From Mallotus nudiflorus (Eukaryota > Streptophyta > Magnoliopsida > Malpighiales > Euphorbiaceae), in NCBI GenBank assembly GCA_947683625.1, contig CANTUR010000166.1:2635001-2699000 (forward strand): a DNA stretch of 64,000 nucleotides, read 5' to 3'. The number at the start of each line of letters is the position of its first letter. Within the stretch, counting starts at the first letter, position 1. Of this stretch, positions 37,266-49,012 are shown piece by piece. The notes under the pieces were generated by a model. The model made no database searches, was not told where the DNA came from, and worked only from the letters and a program-made list of their open reading frames with translations. A program made the translations under genes and the position numbers.

Positions 37266-40200
37266 GTGTGCTTGAAATTCGTAAAAATAAAAAACAAGTG
37301 GTATCTCGATAGTGGATGTTCAAGGCACATGACGGGAGACAAGGAGCAATTCAACAAACTTGATGCTAAGGATGGAGGACATGTTACTTTCGATGATAAT
37401 GTAAAAGGAAAAATTATTGGCATTGGAGAAATAGGTAATCCTCAATCCTTATCTATACATCATGTGTTTTTTGTTGATGGTATTAAACATAATCAGCTAA
37501 GTATAAGTCAATTATGTGATATGGGAAATAAGGTGACTTTCTATCCAAAAAATTGCTTTGTTAGTAGTCTTGATGAAGACAAAGTAATTTTTAGTGGTGA
37601 AAGAGTAAATAACGTTTATATTATTGATTTGAATAAAATTGATAACAAAGACATAAAATGATTAATTTCAATTTCCCATGACACATGGACATGGCATAGA
37701 AGGTTAGGACATGCAAATTTTGAGTTTTTGAATGATCTTTGTAAACATGAACTTGTGATTGGTTTACCTAAGCTTGAATTCACTAAGGATAAACCTTGTA
37801 ATGCTTGTCAAAAGGGAAAACAATCTAAGTCTTCATTTAAGCTAAAAAATGTAGTGTCCACTTCTAGGCCACTTGAACTTATACATATGGATTTGTTTGG
37901 ACCAACTAGAGTTGCTAGTCTTGGTGGAATGCACTATGCTTATGTATTGGTTGATGATTACTCTAGATACACTTGGGTGTGTTTTATTGCTCATAAGAAT
38001 GAAGCATTTAAAGCTTTTAAATTTTTTTCAAAAAGAGTTTAAAAAGAAAAAGGATTTTGTATTTCATCCATTAGAAGTGATCATGGAATCGAATTTGAAA
38101 ATGAATTTTTCAAAAACTATTGTAATGAAAATGGTATTTCTTATACATTTTCATCTCCTAAAACTCCTTAACAAAATGGAGTAGTTGAAAGGAAAAATAG
38201 GACTCTTGTGGAAATGGCTAGAACAATGCTTCATGAGTATAGTTTACCTCTATACTTTTGGGCAGAAGTCATTAACACATCTTGTTATATTTCAAACCGA
38301 GTTTTTAAAAGACCAATTTTAAATAAAACATCTTATGAGCTATGGAACAATAGAAAACCCAAAATCTTATATCTAAGAGTATTTGGATGTAAGTGCTTTA
38401 TATTGAACACCAAGGATAATCTTGGGAAATTTGATTCCAAAGCAGATGAAGGAATTTTCCTAGGCTATTCCATCTCTAGCAAAGCATATAGAGTCTTTAA
38501 TAAAAGAACTCTAGTAGTTGAAGAGTCAATGCATGTACTATTTGATGAATCAAACTCACTTAATCCTAGAAAGGATGTTTGTAGTGTTGATGATCTTATA
38601 GGTGACAATGAGATTGTGGAAACACAAGAAGAAAATGCTAGTAAGCCTTTGGAACTTGAAGATTCAAGCAAGAAGGAAAATGAGGAGATACCTCAACCTA
38701 CCTTGAAGGATGAACTTCCAAAGGATTGGCAATTCAAGAAATCTCACCCTCAAGACCTCATTATAGGTGACACTACAAAAGGGGTAATTACTAAATCTAA
38801 ACTCAAGTCTATTGTTAATTTAGCTTTCATTTCTCAAATTGAACCCAAAAATGTTGATGATGCTTTGAGTGATGAATTTTGGGTCCTTGCTATGCAAGAA
38901 GAGTTAAATCAATATGAGAGAAACAAGGTTTGGACCTTGGTTCCTAGACCTAAACATCATCCTATTATTGGTACCAAATGGGTGTTTAGAAATAAGATGA
39001 ATGAACAAGGTGTCATAACTAGGAACAAAGCTAGACTAGTAGTTAAAGGTTATAATCAAGAGGAAGGAATTAATTATGATGAAACCTTTGCCCCCGTTGC
39101 AAGGTTAGAAGCTATTAGGATGTTACTTGCATTTGCATCATACATGGATTTTAAACTTTATCAAATGGATGTTAAAAGTGCATTTTTAAATGGTTTTATT
39201 GAAGAGGAGGTATATGTTGAACAACCTCCAGGTTTTGAAAATTTTAACTCTCCAAATCATGTTTTTAAATTATCAAAAGCATTGTATGGATTGAAACAAG
39301 CTCCAAGAGCTTGGTATGAAAGATTGAGTAACTTTTTACTGGAGAAAGGTTTCTCTAAAGGAAAGGTTGAAAGATTGAGTATCCAAGCATGATTTATTAA
39401 TTGTTCAAATTTATGTTGATGATATTATTTTCGGTGCCACTAACCATTGTTTGTGTGAGGAATTTTCTAAGCTAATGCAAGGAGAATTTGAGATGAGTAT
39501 GATGGGAGAACTCAAGTTCTTTCTTGGACTTCAAATCAAGCAATGTAAAGATGAGATTTTCATAAATCAAACCAAATATGCAAGAGACATTCTCAAGAAG
39601 TTTGGAATGGATGGAGCTAAATCAAGCAAAACTCTAATGAGCACCATAACCAAACTCAACAAGGATGAGAATGGCAAACAGGTTGATGAAAAGTGATTTA
39701 GAGATATGATCGGATCCCTTCTTTATTTAATCGCTAGTAGACCCGATATTATGTTTGCTACTTTCTTGTGTTCTAGATTTCAATCAAGTCCTAGAGAGTC
39801 TCATTTGAATGCTATCAAAAGGATTTTTAAATATCTTTGTGGTACAATGCATTTAGGACTTTGGTATCCTAGGAGTTCTTCCTTTGACTTGATTAGTTAT
39901 TATGATGCTGATTTTGCTGGTAGCCTACTAGATAGAAAAAGCACTTTCGGAACTTGTCAAATTCTAGGAAATTGCTTAGTTTCTTGGTTTAGTAAGAAAC
40001 AAGTTTCTGTTGCCTTGTCCACCACTGAAGCAGAATATGTGGTGGCTAGTTGTTGTTGCACCCAAGTTCTATGGCAAAAACAAAAACTTTTGGATTATAG
40101 CATTGATATTAATCACATTCCAATTAAGTGTGATAATACAAGTGCTATAAACCTTAGTAAAAATCCCATTCAGCATTCTAAAACTAAGTATATTGCTATT

Positions 40201-40365
40201 ATACATCATTTCTTGTGTGATCATGTCCAAAATGGTGATATTTTTCTTGATTTTGTTGATACTAATCATCAATTAGCAGACATCTTTACAAAGCCTCTTT
40301 GTGAGGAAAGATTAAATTTTATTAAGCATGAACTTGGTATGATTGATGGCTCAAGCTTGTCTTGA
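37266..40365 (+). pseudogene. Copia2 pol: protease, integrase, reverse transcriptase, RNase H (broken)
   Basis: Protease: WYLDSGCSRHMTGDKEQF (catalytic DSG) near 37299. Integrase: zinc-binding HRRLGH...CNACQKG at 37700-37815, and core with LIHMDLFGP at about 37875 and RSDHGIEFENEF near 38070. RT: KWVFRNKMNEQGVITRNKAR, then VKGYNQEEGINYDETFAPVA, then the YVDD box at 39412-39423. RNase H: YYDADFAGSLLDRKST, STTEAEYVVAS, ending HELGMIDGSSLS at 40365. Stops at 37659 (TGA), 38040 (TAA) and 38169 (TAA, in PQQNG) lie in the same frame as the surrounding coding sequence. A frameshift or small deletion lies near 39370, and a further TGA at 39694. The element is inactive but recognisable over its whole length. 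Confidence 0.9.
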
Positions 40366-40892
40366 TTACTTGTTAAATTGATGAATTCGTTCATTTTTTT
40401 TAAAACCCTCCTATTTTGCAAATTAATAATTAATTATTGAGCTAAATTCAATTAATTAATTATTTTAATTTTACATAAATATTCCTCCTCCTCAACAAAT
40501 TTTTTTTTGTGTATTTTTATGCTAGTTTATGTTTGGTTTATTTTCAGTATACTTTTCGTATCTAAGCTTTGAGCTGTTAGTCTATTTTTTAATTCATTTT
40601 ATGCTAAGTTCTATTTGGTTTATTTTTAGTATACTTTTCGTATCTAAGTTTTGAGCTGTTTAGTGTGTTTTATGACTATTTTTCATTAGTTTTTGTTTGG
40701 TTTATTTTTTGGATATAAACCGTAAGCTGTTAGTCTGTTTTATAATTATTTTGGTTTAGTTTCAGTTTGGTTTATCTTCTGGATATTTTTTTGGATATAA
40801 GACATGAACTGTTAGTTTTATGTCTTGTTTATAATTGGTATTTTAATACCATTGTAACTCTTTTTTAATGCAATTTTATTTGCATTTTGACA

Positions 40893-42194
40893 CGGGGGGA
40901 AATATTTGAGTTTGTTTATTTTTTTGTGTTTACACATGAATATTTTTTTTATGTTTATACATGCATAATTAATATTTAATTTATTTATGTATAAATTCTA
41001 CTTAGGAATTATTTTGATCTTTGTTTATGCATAGATATTTTTAAGACTTGGTCTATCTTTGCATTTTGATAAAGGAGGAAAAATAATTGAGTTTGCATTC
41101 ATACTTAGTTAATTTCTTTTAAGGAAGAGAAATTTTTTTTTCAAAGGTGTGTTTATGTAAGTGACATAACTATGTGATAGTGTGTCATTAATATCAATTT
41201 TATAAATCCATTGAATTAGGGGGAGAAAATTATTTGAATTTATTTCACATAATTTTTTTTCTCATACATAATAACAATGTAAGTATGGCTAGTTTTTTCC
41301 TTATGATAAAAAGCCTTGTTTTGCTTACTTTGTTTATATATCACATGAATTTTTTTATGCATGACTATTAATTGTGCTTATTCATGCAAAATTCATATTC
41401 ATGTATAAATTCTTCTTGGGAATGGTTTTTATCTTTTAAAATGACATGAATTTCATAAAGATTTTGAATATCTTTGTTTGCATTGTTTTGGTTTTTGATC
41501 TTTTATTCCCATTAGTATTTTTTTCTCCTCTAGGTCTATTTCCCCTTATATCTCTCTCTTTTCTTTTTGTCTTTGACAAAGGGGGAGAAGAAGCTATGTG
41601 CTTAGGGGATAAATAATTGTGTTTAAGATATGCTAAGTACCACATGATTATGTATGATTGATTGACTAGTTAAACTCTACATGATCATGTGATGTTTGAA
41701 TATAGCATACATACTATTTTGTGATGCATTATATTAACACTATATGCATATATGTTTGAAATTATTTCCTTCATGTTATCTAACATTTTTTTTAATAATA
41801 ATGTTATCATCATTTGTTATGTTAGGCCATATTTTTGATAACTTTTTTATGTTGTTTTTATTTTTAACAAGAAGGATAATAAAATTTATTTATATTTTTT
41901 ATCATGTCCAAAAAGGAGGAAAAATAAAAAAATATATTTTTGTTAAAGGAATATATTTATTAAACCCTTATACATGCTATAATAATTCATTTATTTATAT
42001 GCTCTGATACATAATAAACATTGAATTTATGCACATGTTAAGGGGGAGCAAAATATTTTCTCATTTTGCATTTATTTAATTTGAAAGGGGGAGCTATTTT
42101 ATTTAATGTACTTATACATGTTATTTATTTTTTACACACACATATTATTTATCATCTTTTTCAAATTGGTTGTCAAAGCCAAAAAGGGGGAGAT
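40893..42194 (+). other. Copia2 3' region with repeated polypurine tracts
   Basis: About eight G/A-rich tracts occur between RNase H and the 3' LTR: near 40893, 41071, 41217, 41578, 41911, 42041, 42084 and 42185 (most read AGGGGGAGA or AAGGAGGAAA). The last, AAAAAGGGGGAGAT, directly abuts the 3' LTR and would prime plus-strand DNA synthesis. Multiple PPT copies upstream of the 3' LTR are described for Sireviruses. No open frame stands out, so I see no envelope-like gene. Confidence 0.75.
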
Positions 42195-43558
42195 TGTTGA
42201 CCATTTGCATGATAAAACTCCTAATTTTGGACTTTGACAAAAAAAATTTATACTAATAATTTCAATTAAGTGTGTAGGGAATTATATACCAAACATATAC
42301 CAAGCATATACACTTTTGGATGAATAGTGACTTTTTAGGCTGATTGAACCTCTGAGATTGAAGAAGACTTTTGAAATATTTAGAGCTCTTAAATGAGAAA
42401 ATGAGCTTCTTCACTTTTGAAGTAGAAATCTTAATATTTCCAAATTGTTCTTTCTTATCAAAATACAAGTTCATTTGGGTATGAAAATCTTCAGTCGAAG
42501 TCAGCATATGCAGCTTGCATTTTGGTTTGCACAATTCTTGGTATTTCAGCAACATATTGAGCTAAAGATGTCCAATTGAGGTGATTAAAATTTTTATGGA
42601 AATATAAGACAATTATCTACAACTTTTATGAAGAACTTTTTGGCTTAATCGATCTTCTTCAGTCCCGTTCATGAGCATCTTTCGAAGTGGTCATGAGTTG
42701 TCCTTCAATGGTGCCTTTGTTGCACGTTTTTGCCAAAAAATGGCAGCACCCCTCACGAGCGCTCCTCACGGGCTGTTTGCTCATGACCTGCTCGTGAATA
42801 TACCCCTAACAGCATTCCAATGGGAATTTTTGAATGCAACGGATATATTTTCACCCCTCACGAGCATTGTTCACTCGTGAGTCGCCCATGAGCAACCTTT
42901 GAGCGGCCAAAAGTCCAAGAATTGATTCAAAATCAATTCTAAATGTTGGAGACATGATTGATACATCCAAAAACAAAATTTTTAAGTGTTTTTCTATATA
43001 AACAAAACTTAGAATTCAATTGAAAGGTTAAGAAAACTTGTTTATTATTCATCTTTTTCTTAAACATTCAATTGAGCTCTAAAACTTTCTTTTAAACAAA
43101 TTATTTGTATATAACTCTTGTGAGAGTTGGTGAGTGATTAGAATAGACATTCTTATTCTTCTATTTTTTGGGTTTAGAAAATGGGAAGTGAGATTTTATT
43201 CTAAAGGAATTGGTTTAAATGTTTAGCCATTAAAACACTTGGGAAATTGGTTTTAGTGTGAGCCTTGAAAACACTTGTAATTTGGTTTTTGAGTGAGCCT
43301 TAAAAACTCAAGTTGTAAGAGTGAGCCATAAAACTCTTGTGTATTCTCAATCTTATGAATAAGATTATGGGTGATTAAAAATTCCTAACTTGGGGATAAG
43401 TTAAGTGGAGACGTAAGATTATTATTGAATCCGAACTCCTTAAATATTTGTGTTCTTCATTCTTCCTTCTCAACTTTTACTCAATTTTTGCAAAGAATTC
43501 CTTTAATTTCCTATTTTTATTCGATAGTCCTATTTACCCCCCCTCTAGGACTCTTTCA
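42195..43558 (+). repeat. Copia2 3' LTR
   Basis: It is the partner of 30561-31932, starting TGTTGACC and ending CTCTTTCA, followed by GTGTC, the target duplication. Confidence 0.95.
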
Positions 43559-44364
43559 GTGTCGATGATTTCCAGCGATACGACTTCATGGCTGGTGCAG
43601 TGAGGCTAAAGACACTGAGGATTCTACTTCCTAGATATGGTTGCAATATGTGGTATGTTGGTGAGCGAGTATATCCCTGGTTTGCAGGACCTACTAGGTG
43701 ACGTGTCTCTTTTGGTATTCCTACTTTTATGCTATAGAGTTTTGATCTTGTTGGATCAGAGCTGAGGGAGGCACTGCAGGGGCATGATGCTTCGACTTTG
43801 CTTGAGCGATCCCGCCATTATCGACAATATATCCAGGAGAACCTTTTAGAGCAAATTCCTATTGGTGATGTTTAGGTATCTCTTAATAATTTCAATTATC
43901 TTCCTGGAATTTGTGAATAACTCTTTTTCTTTTTTCTTTTTTCAGTTTGAGGAAGTCCGCTCTCCTGCTGTTTAAGCGGAGGAGGTAGAGACTAAGACTG
44001 TTTAGGAGACTGAGACTCTTCCTGATCCTGAGACCAGCCTTGAGACTGAGAGGTTTGAGTCCAGGACCAGTCCGCAGCATGTTAGGACTAGCTGTGATGG
44101 GGCCTTTATTGGTGCTACACTTGGTGATGTCTCTCTTCTAGACAAGTCTATGTTCTATTGGGCTCCCGCTGTTCAGGCTCCAGTTGAGCAGCAGATGCAG
44201 TTTGGTGATGCTCAGCTTCCTAGCTTTTGTCCACCAGATGCTTCTCATGTGAGTCTATTTGCTTTATTTCTTGTATGGATTTGTACACTTGACATTGATA
44301 TTAATAAAATTTTACAAAATAGATTCCCCGAACACAGGCAGAGTATCTATACGGACTTGCCTCG
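43559..44364 (+). pseudogene. Plant mobile domain gene, decayed, part 2 (after Copia2)
   Basis: Directly after the Copia2 target duplication the reading continues VDDFQRYDFMAGAVRLKTLR and GCNMWYVGERVYPWFAGPTR, with stops at 43699-43701 and 43735 and then LREALQGHDASTLLERSRHY to about 43875. A Pro/Glu-rich tail and two likely further exons follow (44,140-44,250 and up to the LTR B insertion at 44365). This is the C-terminal half of the same PMD gene. Confidence 0.6.
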
Positions 44365-47300
44365 TGTAATATCCCGTGTTTTTAAATATTTTAATACTGC
44401 ATCGGGATATGCAGTGTTAATAATTTTTGTATATATATATTATGATATTTTTACGAGTTGATATGTATTTAAAACCTATTTTACTTATTGTGTATTATTT
44501 ATAGTGTTTTACGTAAAATTTTCCCGAGACTTTCATTTTCGGAGAAATTTTCACGTAAATAATTTATTATTAATTATTTTAAATATATTTTTGGACTTGC
44601 ATGAACTCATACATATTTTAAAATACTAGATAACGTGTATATGTGTACTTATTTATTTAATTAGGATTTAATTAATATTACCCTAATATTTAATTATTTG
44701 TTTATTAATTATATTGTTATTTAATTATTTTATTTATTATTAAATTTTAAATTATTATAATAATGTGTGGTGTGTGATTTTTCCCAAATATTTTATTAAA
44801 ATTATTTTTTTTCTTTTTTCTTTTTTTTTTCTTTTTTTTTTCTTTTCTTCTTCTTCTTCTTCCTTCCCGAGCCCGACCCTCCTCCATCTTCCCCTCACCG
44901 TTGCTACTCCGATCACCTACCGTCAGAGTGCCTCCCCTACATGTCACCGTCTTCTCTAGCTGCTCCGCCGCCCCTAGCTTCCTTCCCCGGCGCCGGCTAG
45001 CTCCAATTCCACCATTTTGGCCGAAAATTCCCTCCTCACCGTTCACCAACTTTCCGGCCACCATTTTCGACACCGCCAGTCTCTTTCTTCTCCTTGAGCT
45101 CTGGTGAGTGTGATTCTAGCTTTGGTTTGAGCTTAAATGGTCTTGATTTGCTTAGGTTTCGAATTTTCAATTTCGGCAATATTAGAGTTTTTAATTTTTT
45201 TTGAACTCCGAATCGATTGATTCATGAAAAATTCCTTCACAAATGTTGATACTAGTAGCTTAATCTACATGTGTGAATTTTTTTGGAATTTTTGGAGATT
45301 ATTTTTATTTTTGGGTATTTTTGAATATTTTAATATTATTTTCTCATTTTCGAAAATTAATTAAATAAATTATGAAATTGTGTTTTATGGTAATTATAGG
45401 TGTTTAAATGAATTATAGGAATTTATTTGGAATTTTTATGATTTTCTATGTATTTATTTTGAATTATTTAAGTTTATGTAATTTTGGGAAAATTAGGTTA
45501 ATTGTGTTTTTAATTGAAATTAATTGGATACTTGAGTTTAATTAATGATATTATTGATAAATAGGTTGAGAAAATTAATTTTGGATAATTATACTATTTT
45601 TGGTGAATTTTTGAAGTAATTATAGTATATTTATATATATAGGGGTATTTTGGTAATTTTACCCTAAATTGGCTAAAAATGTAATTTAATTGGTTTTAAT
45701 AGTTATTTAAGGTATAAAAATGATTTCTACAAATTATTTGGTATTTTTAACTAATTTAAACTATTTTTTGTGAATTATTTTCAATTATATATATAATATA
45801 CGGTTTTTCTAATAAAATGAGTTTTTATCGGTTTTTACTGTGTTTAAAGGTTAATTATGTAATTTTTACTTATAAAATGAATTTCTATGTTATAAGGATA
45901 TTTTTGGTATTTCTGAAATTGTTCTGTGATTGTGGACCCCGGTCGGTAGATTGTAGTCTGGAGTCCGACCGAGGAGTTGTGAATGAGATGTGATGTTTAT
46001 TTTTGAAGTGTGTTTCTTTGCAAGGTCGGCTCTACTCTTTGGGTAGAGAGATGTCCATTTTACAGGGGAGGTTCTGCCGAATTTTCGGTAGAATTCTTGT
46101 AAAACGTGATGTCCGGTCGATCCCTAATTTCGATTCTGTGTTTAATATTCTAGATCGAGTTCTAGGATTTTCTGTTAGGTTTATTCTGATGTCTATTATT
46201 TATTGTTTGTTTAGTTGCGCTGAGACCGAGACCTAGTGGACCAGGCCCATCGCATCCATCTCGTGGAGCGCACTAAGTGTGAGTTACTATATTATATATA
46301 TATGTTTAGGGTGCATGATTTAGAAAAATATATTTTATTTTGATTATTTATGCATGAATAATTCAATTATTACCTAAGTTTACTTTTATTTTATTTTGGT
46401 TTATTTCCTGTATATTTTGAATTATATACATGTTTTGTTAATAAATTATATTTAAAATGTTTTTAAATATATTTCTAGCTTAATTTGTAATTTGATTGGA
46501 TTTATTTGACGTATATATACTCGAAATATACCTGGTTTACTTTTGGTATATTTCCAGTATATATATGGTTTATATTGTTATTTTATTTAAATTCATGCAT
46601 CATTTGTTTGTGAATGAATTTTTTATATTTATTAATGAAGGAGATCAATAGAACGTGCTACCTAGTGGGCAACACTAGGACCGAGTACGTACCGGTGCGC
46701 TTATAGCATTTAGGCTATATTACTAACCATTTGTGGATATTGATTGGATATGATTAATGGATGTGTGAGCTATGGTTTGGAGGTGTGATTGCTGGAGCTC
46801 GGTTGATCAAGTGTCTCAGGGCCAATCACACTGGCAGTCAGACTGCTGGAGCTCGGTTGACTTAGTGTCTTGGGGCCAGTCTACTGTCTAAATGGATTAA
46901 GTGGATATATTTGGATAAGTGAGCCTGTATGGCTAGAGTGTTGTCTAACACTGATTGAGGTTTTGATATCATAGGGTTCTATTTGATCTTTCATAAACGA
47001 TGATTTTCAGTAAAATAAATATATAAAATGATTTTATTGCATCTGTGTGTATTGCTTGTATATATATATATTATATATATACTGTTGACTGTATGCATTG
47101 TCACTTAGTATGCATGTATATATATTATAGTAATTTACTCAGTGAGGTCCGACTCCCCTCCGTTGACTATTTTTCAGGAGAGTCATCATCTTCAAACCTC
47201 AGTAGCAGGCCTGTACGCCAGATTTCTTCCGCCTCGGCTTCTTTGTGTAAACTGCTTCTCTGAGTCTTGGATTTATTTTATCTAGACACTGCAGTAGTCA

Positions 47301-47563
47301 TTAAATATTTAAAGAGATGTTGTATTATATTTGAATTGGATTTGTATTAAAAGATTTATATATATGAAATGATAAGGATTTGATTTAAATCCAGTTGGTG
47401 CATATGTTATTATTATATTTATGATTTTTATTTCCGCTGCATTATATACTGTTTTTATTACTATTGCATGTTTATTTTTATTTTTAGGCTTGCTACGGCT
47501 TCCGGATTCGAAAGAATTCCCGTTCCCTAGCGCCGGTCATGGCCCCTGTTTTGGGTCGTGACA
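44365..47563 (+). mobile_element. Solo LTR B of the 3.2-kb family (in the PMD gene)
   Basis: It runs TGTAATATCCCGTG ... GTTTTGGGTCGTGACA, 3199 bp. It is flanked by CCTCG at 44360-44364 and 47564-47568, a perfect 5-bp target duplication. It has the GC-rich patch (about 44865-45110) ending in a donor-like CTG|GTGAGTG at 45104, a pyrimidine-only stretch at about 44806-44865, and two 54-bp subrepeats at 46792 and 46846. Confidence 0.92.
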
Positions 47564-48023
47564 CCTCGTCTCAGAGATTATTTACGATGCAGGTTATAAA
47601 CAGTTGGCAGGTAAGCGCCTTCACTAAGAAAATGAAAATGTATGCATGCTATGCATATGATATGATGTTTTCTATGTATGCAGAGCTACTCCAATGGTAT
47701 AGAGCGAGAGAATGAGATGCTTCGTCAGTAGCTTGCAGACTTGGGCTTTGATCCGTATAGTGCTGGGACTTCATCTGCTAGATTTCCAGACACTTATCAT
47801 CATGATGACCTTACTAGAGGATGGAGCCCATGGCTTGATACAAGAGCTCGAGATGAGTGATTTAGAGTTTCTGTATTCCTGACTTTTTGCGTGTCTGTAT
47901 CTGACTACTCTCTATTGTACTGCTGTTTTTTTATTCTTGCACTGTCTCGAACACTGTTAGATAGAATTAAAACAGTGTTTGCATCTTTATGGATTTTTTT
48001 ATTATTTATTTATTTTATTTTTT
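47564..48023 (+). pseudogene. Plant mobile domain gene, decayed 3' end, and element 3' region
   Basis: After LTR B the interrupted exon continues (TCTCAGAGATTATTTACG...), followed by a likely intron (47611-47683) and a last exon encoding ERENEMLRQ-stop-LADLGFDPYSAGTS and ending RARDE-stop near 47860. The remaining 160 bp are AT-rich 3' region up to the truncated 3' LTR. Confidence 0.5.
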
Positions 48024-48237
48024 ATTACACCAATGCTGATCCTAATTTTTTTTACTTTTAATTACCGAAAGACCTTTGAAAAATTGACTTATTTGCAATC
48101 AAACCCTAAAAAAAATGTTGCAATTTAGTCCCTAAAGTCCAGAAAATCGACAACCAAGTTTAATTTTTGAATAAATTTCATCAAAGGGGCTTACGTTGCA
48201 ATTGTGCACAATTGCATCCTGAAATTGGGTGCTTACA
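48024..48237 (+). repeat. Truncated 3' LTR of the PMD-bearing element
   Basis: It matches the last 203 bp of the 5' LTR (27589-27791), including AAGACC...TTGACTTATTTGCAATC and the end GGGTGCTTACA. The first ~1.9 kb of this LTR are missing. Copia1 integrase coding resumes at the next base. Confidence 0.85.
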
Positions 48238-49012
48238 GACATCATGACATTTATCATTTCAGTTAGCACTTGACTTTTCCTTTCTGCTACACCATTTTGT
48301 TGTGGTGTATATAGGGCAGTAATTTCATAAACTATCGCTGTAGACTCAAAATATGAAGGATTTTAGTACTCTCCTCCCCCATAAGACCTTAGACATTTTA
48401 TAAATGTCTCACAATGCAATTTAACTTCATTTTTATAGATTTTAAAATTTTCGATTACTTCATCTTTAGAATGTAGCAAAAACACATAACAAAATCTACT
48501 AAAATCATAAATAAATGTGACAAAATATTTCTTTCCACTTAAGGAAGGAGTACTTTGCATATCACACACATCACTATGTATTACATCTAATACATTTGAT
48601 GTTCTTTCAATTTTTGGAAAAGTATTTCTAGTTATTTTTATTAATATACAAGTAGTGCATTTTTCATGGTTTTGATCAATATAAGGAATTAAATCAAGTT
48701 TAACTATGTCTCTAATTATTTTAAAATTAACATGACTTAACCTATTATGCCATAAATAAGGAGAATCAACAATATAGGCAGAAATATTACTACTACTATT
48801 ATTAATGTGTATATTGAGTTTAAACATACCATTACATAAATACCTTTTCCGACAAATATGCCCCATTTAGATAACACAAACTTGTCAGCCTCAAATACAA
48901 GTTTAAAACCAAACTTGTTCATGCTACCCAAAACTAAGTTCTTTCTAACTTTTGGTACATAATACACATTTCTCAAAATTAATTTCCTACAAGAAGTAAA
49001 CTCTAGTTCTAC
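48238..49012 (-). mobile_element. Copia1, middle piece: protease end and integrase
   Basis: Minus strand, 49012 to 48238: VELEFTSCRKLILRNVYYVP, KNLVLGSMNKFGFKLVFEAD, then after a frameshift the integrase zinc region (LWHNRLSHVNF, CTTCIL) and core (VIHSDVCDMQ, YFVTFIYDFSRFCYVF). It ends at QQNGVAERKSQV...NVMM at the insertion point of the PMD-bearing element. The matching continuation is at 25691. The left side stops against truncated LTR D, and the gag-protease junction has been lost. Confidence 0.85.

Larger units (their letters stand above)
30561..43558 (+). mobile_element. Copia2: full-length Sirevirus-like Ty1/copia element (nested)
   Basis: Both LTRs are present (30561-31932, 1372 bp; 42195-43558, 1364 bp), each beginning TGTTGACC and ending TTCA. 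They are flanked by GTGCC (30556-30560) and GTGTC (43559-43563), a 5-bp target duplication with one mismatch. Inside, in order, are a primer-binding site, gag, protease, integrase, RT and RNase H, then a 1.8-kb non-coding 3' region with many polypurine tracts. The copia order (integrase before RT), long LTRs and multiple PPT motifs point to the Sirevirus lineage. By eye the LTRs differ at about a dozen sites in the first 200 bp, so it is not recent. A solo LTR (32005-35259) lies in its gag. Confidence 0.93.

Noticed and set aside
44747..45107. Open frames on both strands in the GC-rich patch of LTR B (and the like in A, C, E)
   Set aside because: They are low-complexity, are not conserved in frame between the LTR copies, and look like products of the GC-rich patch rather than genes.
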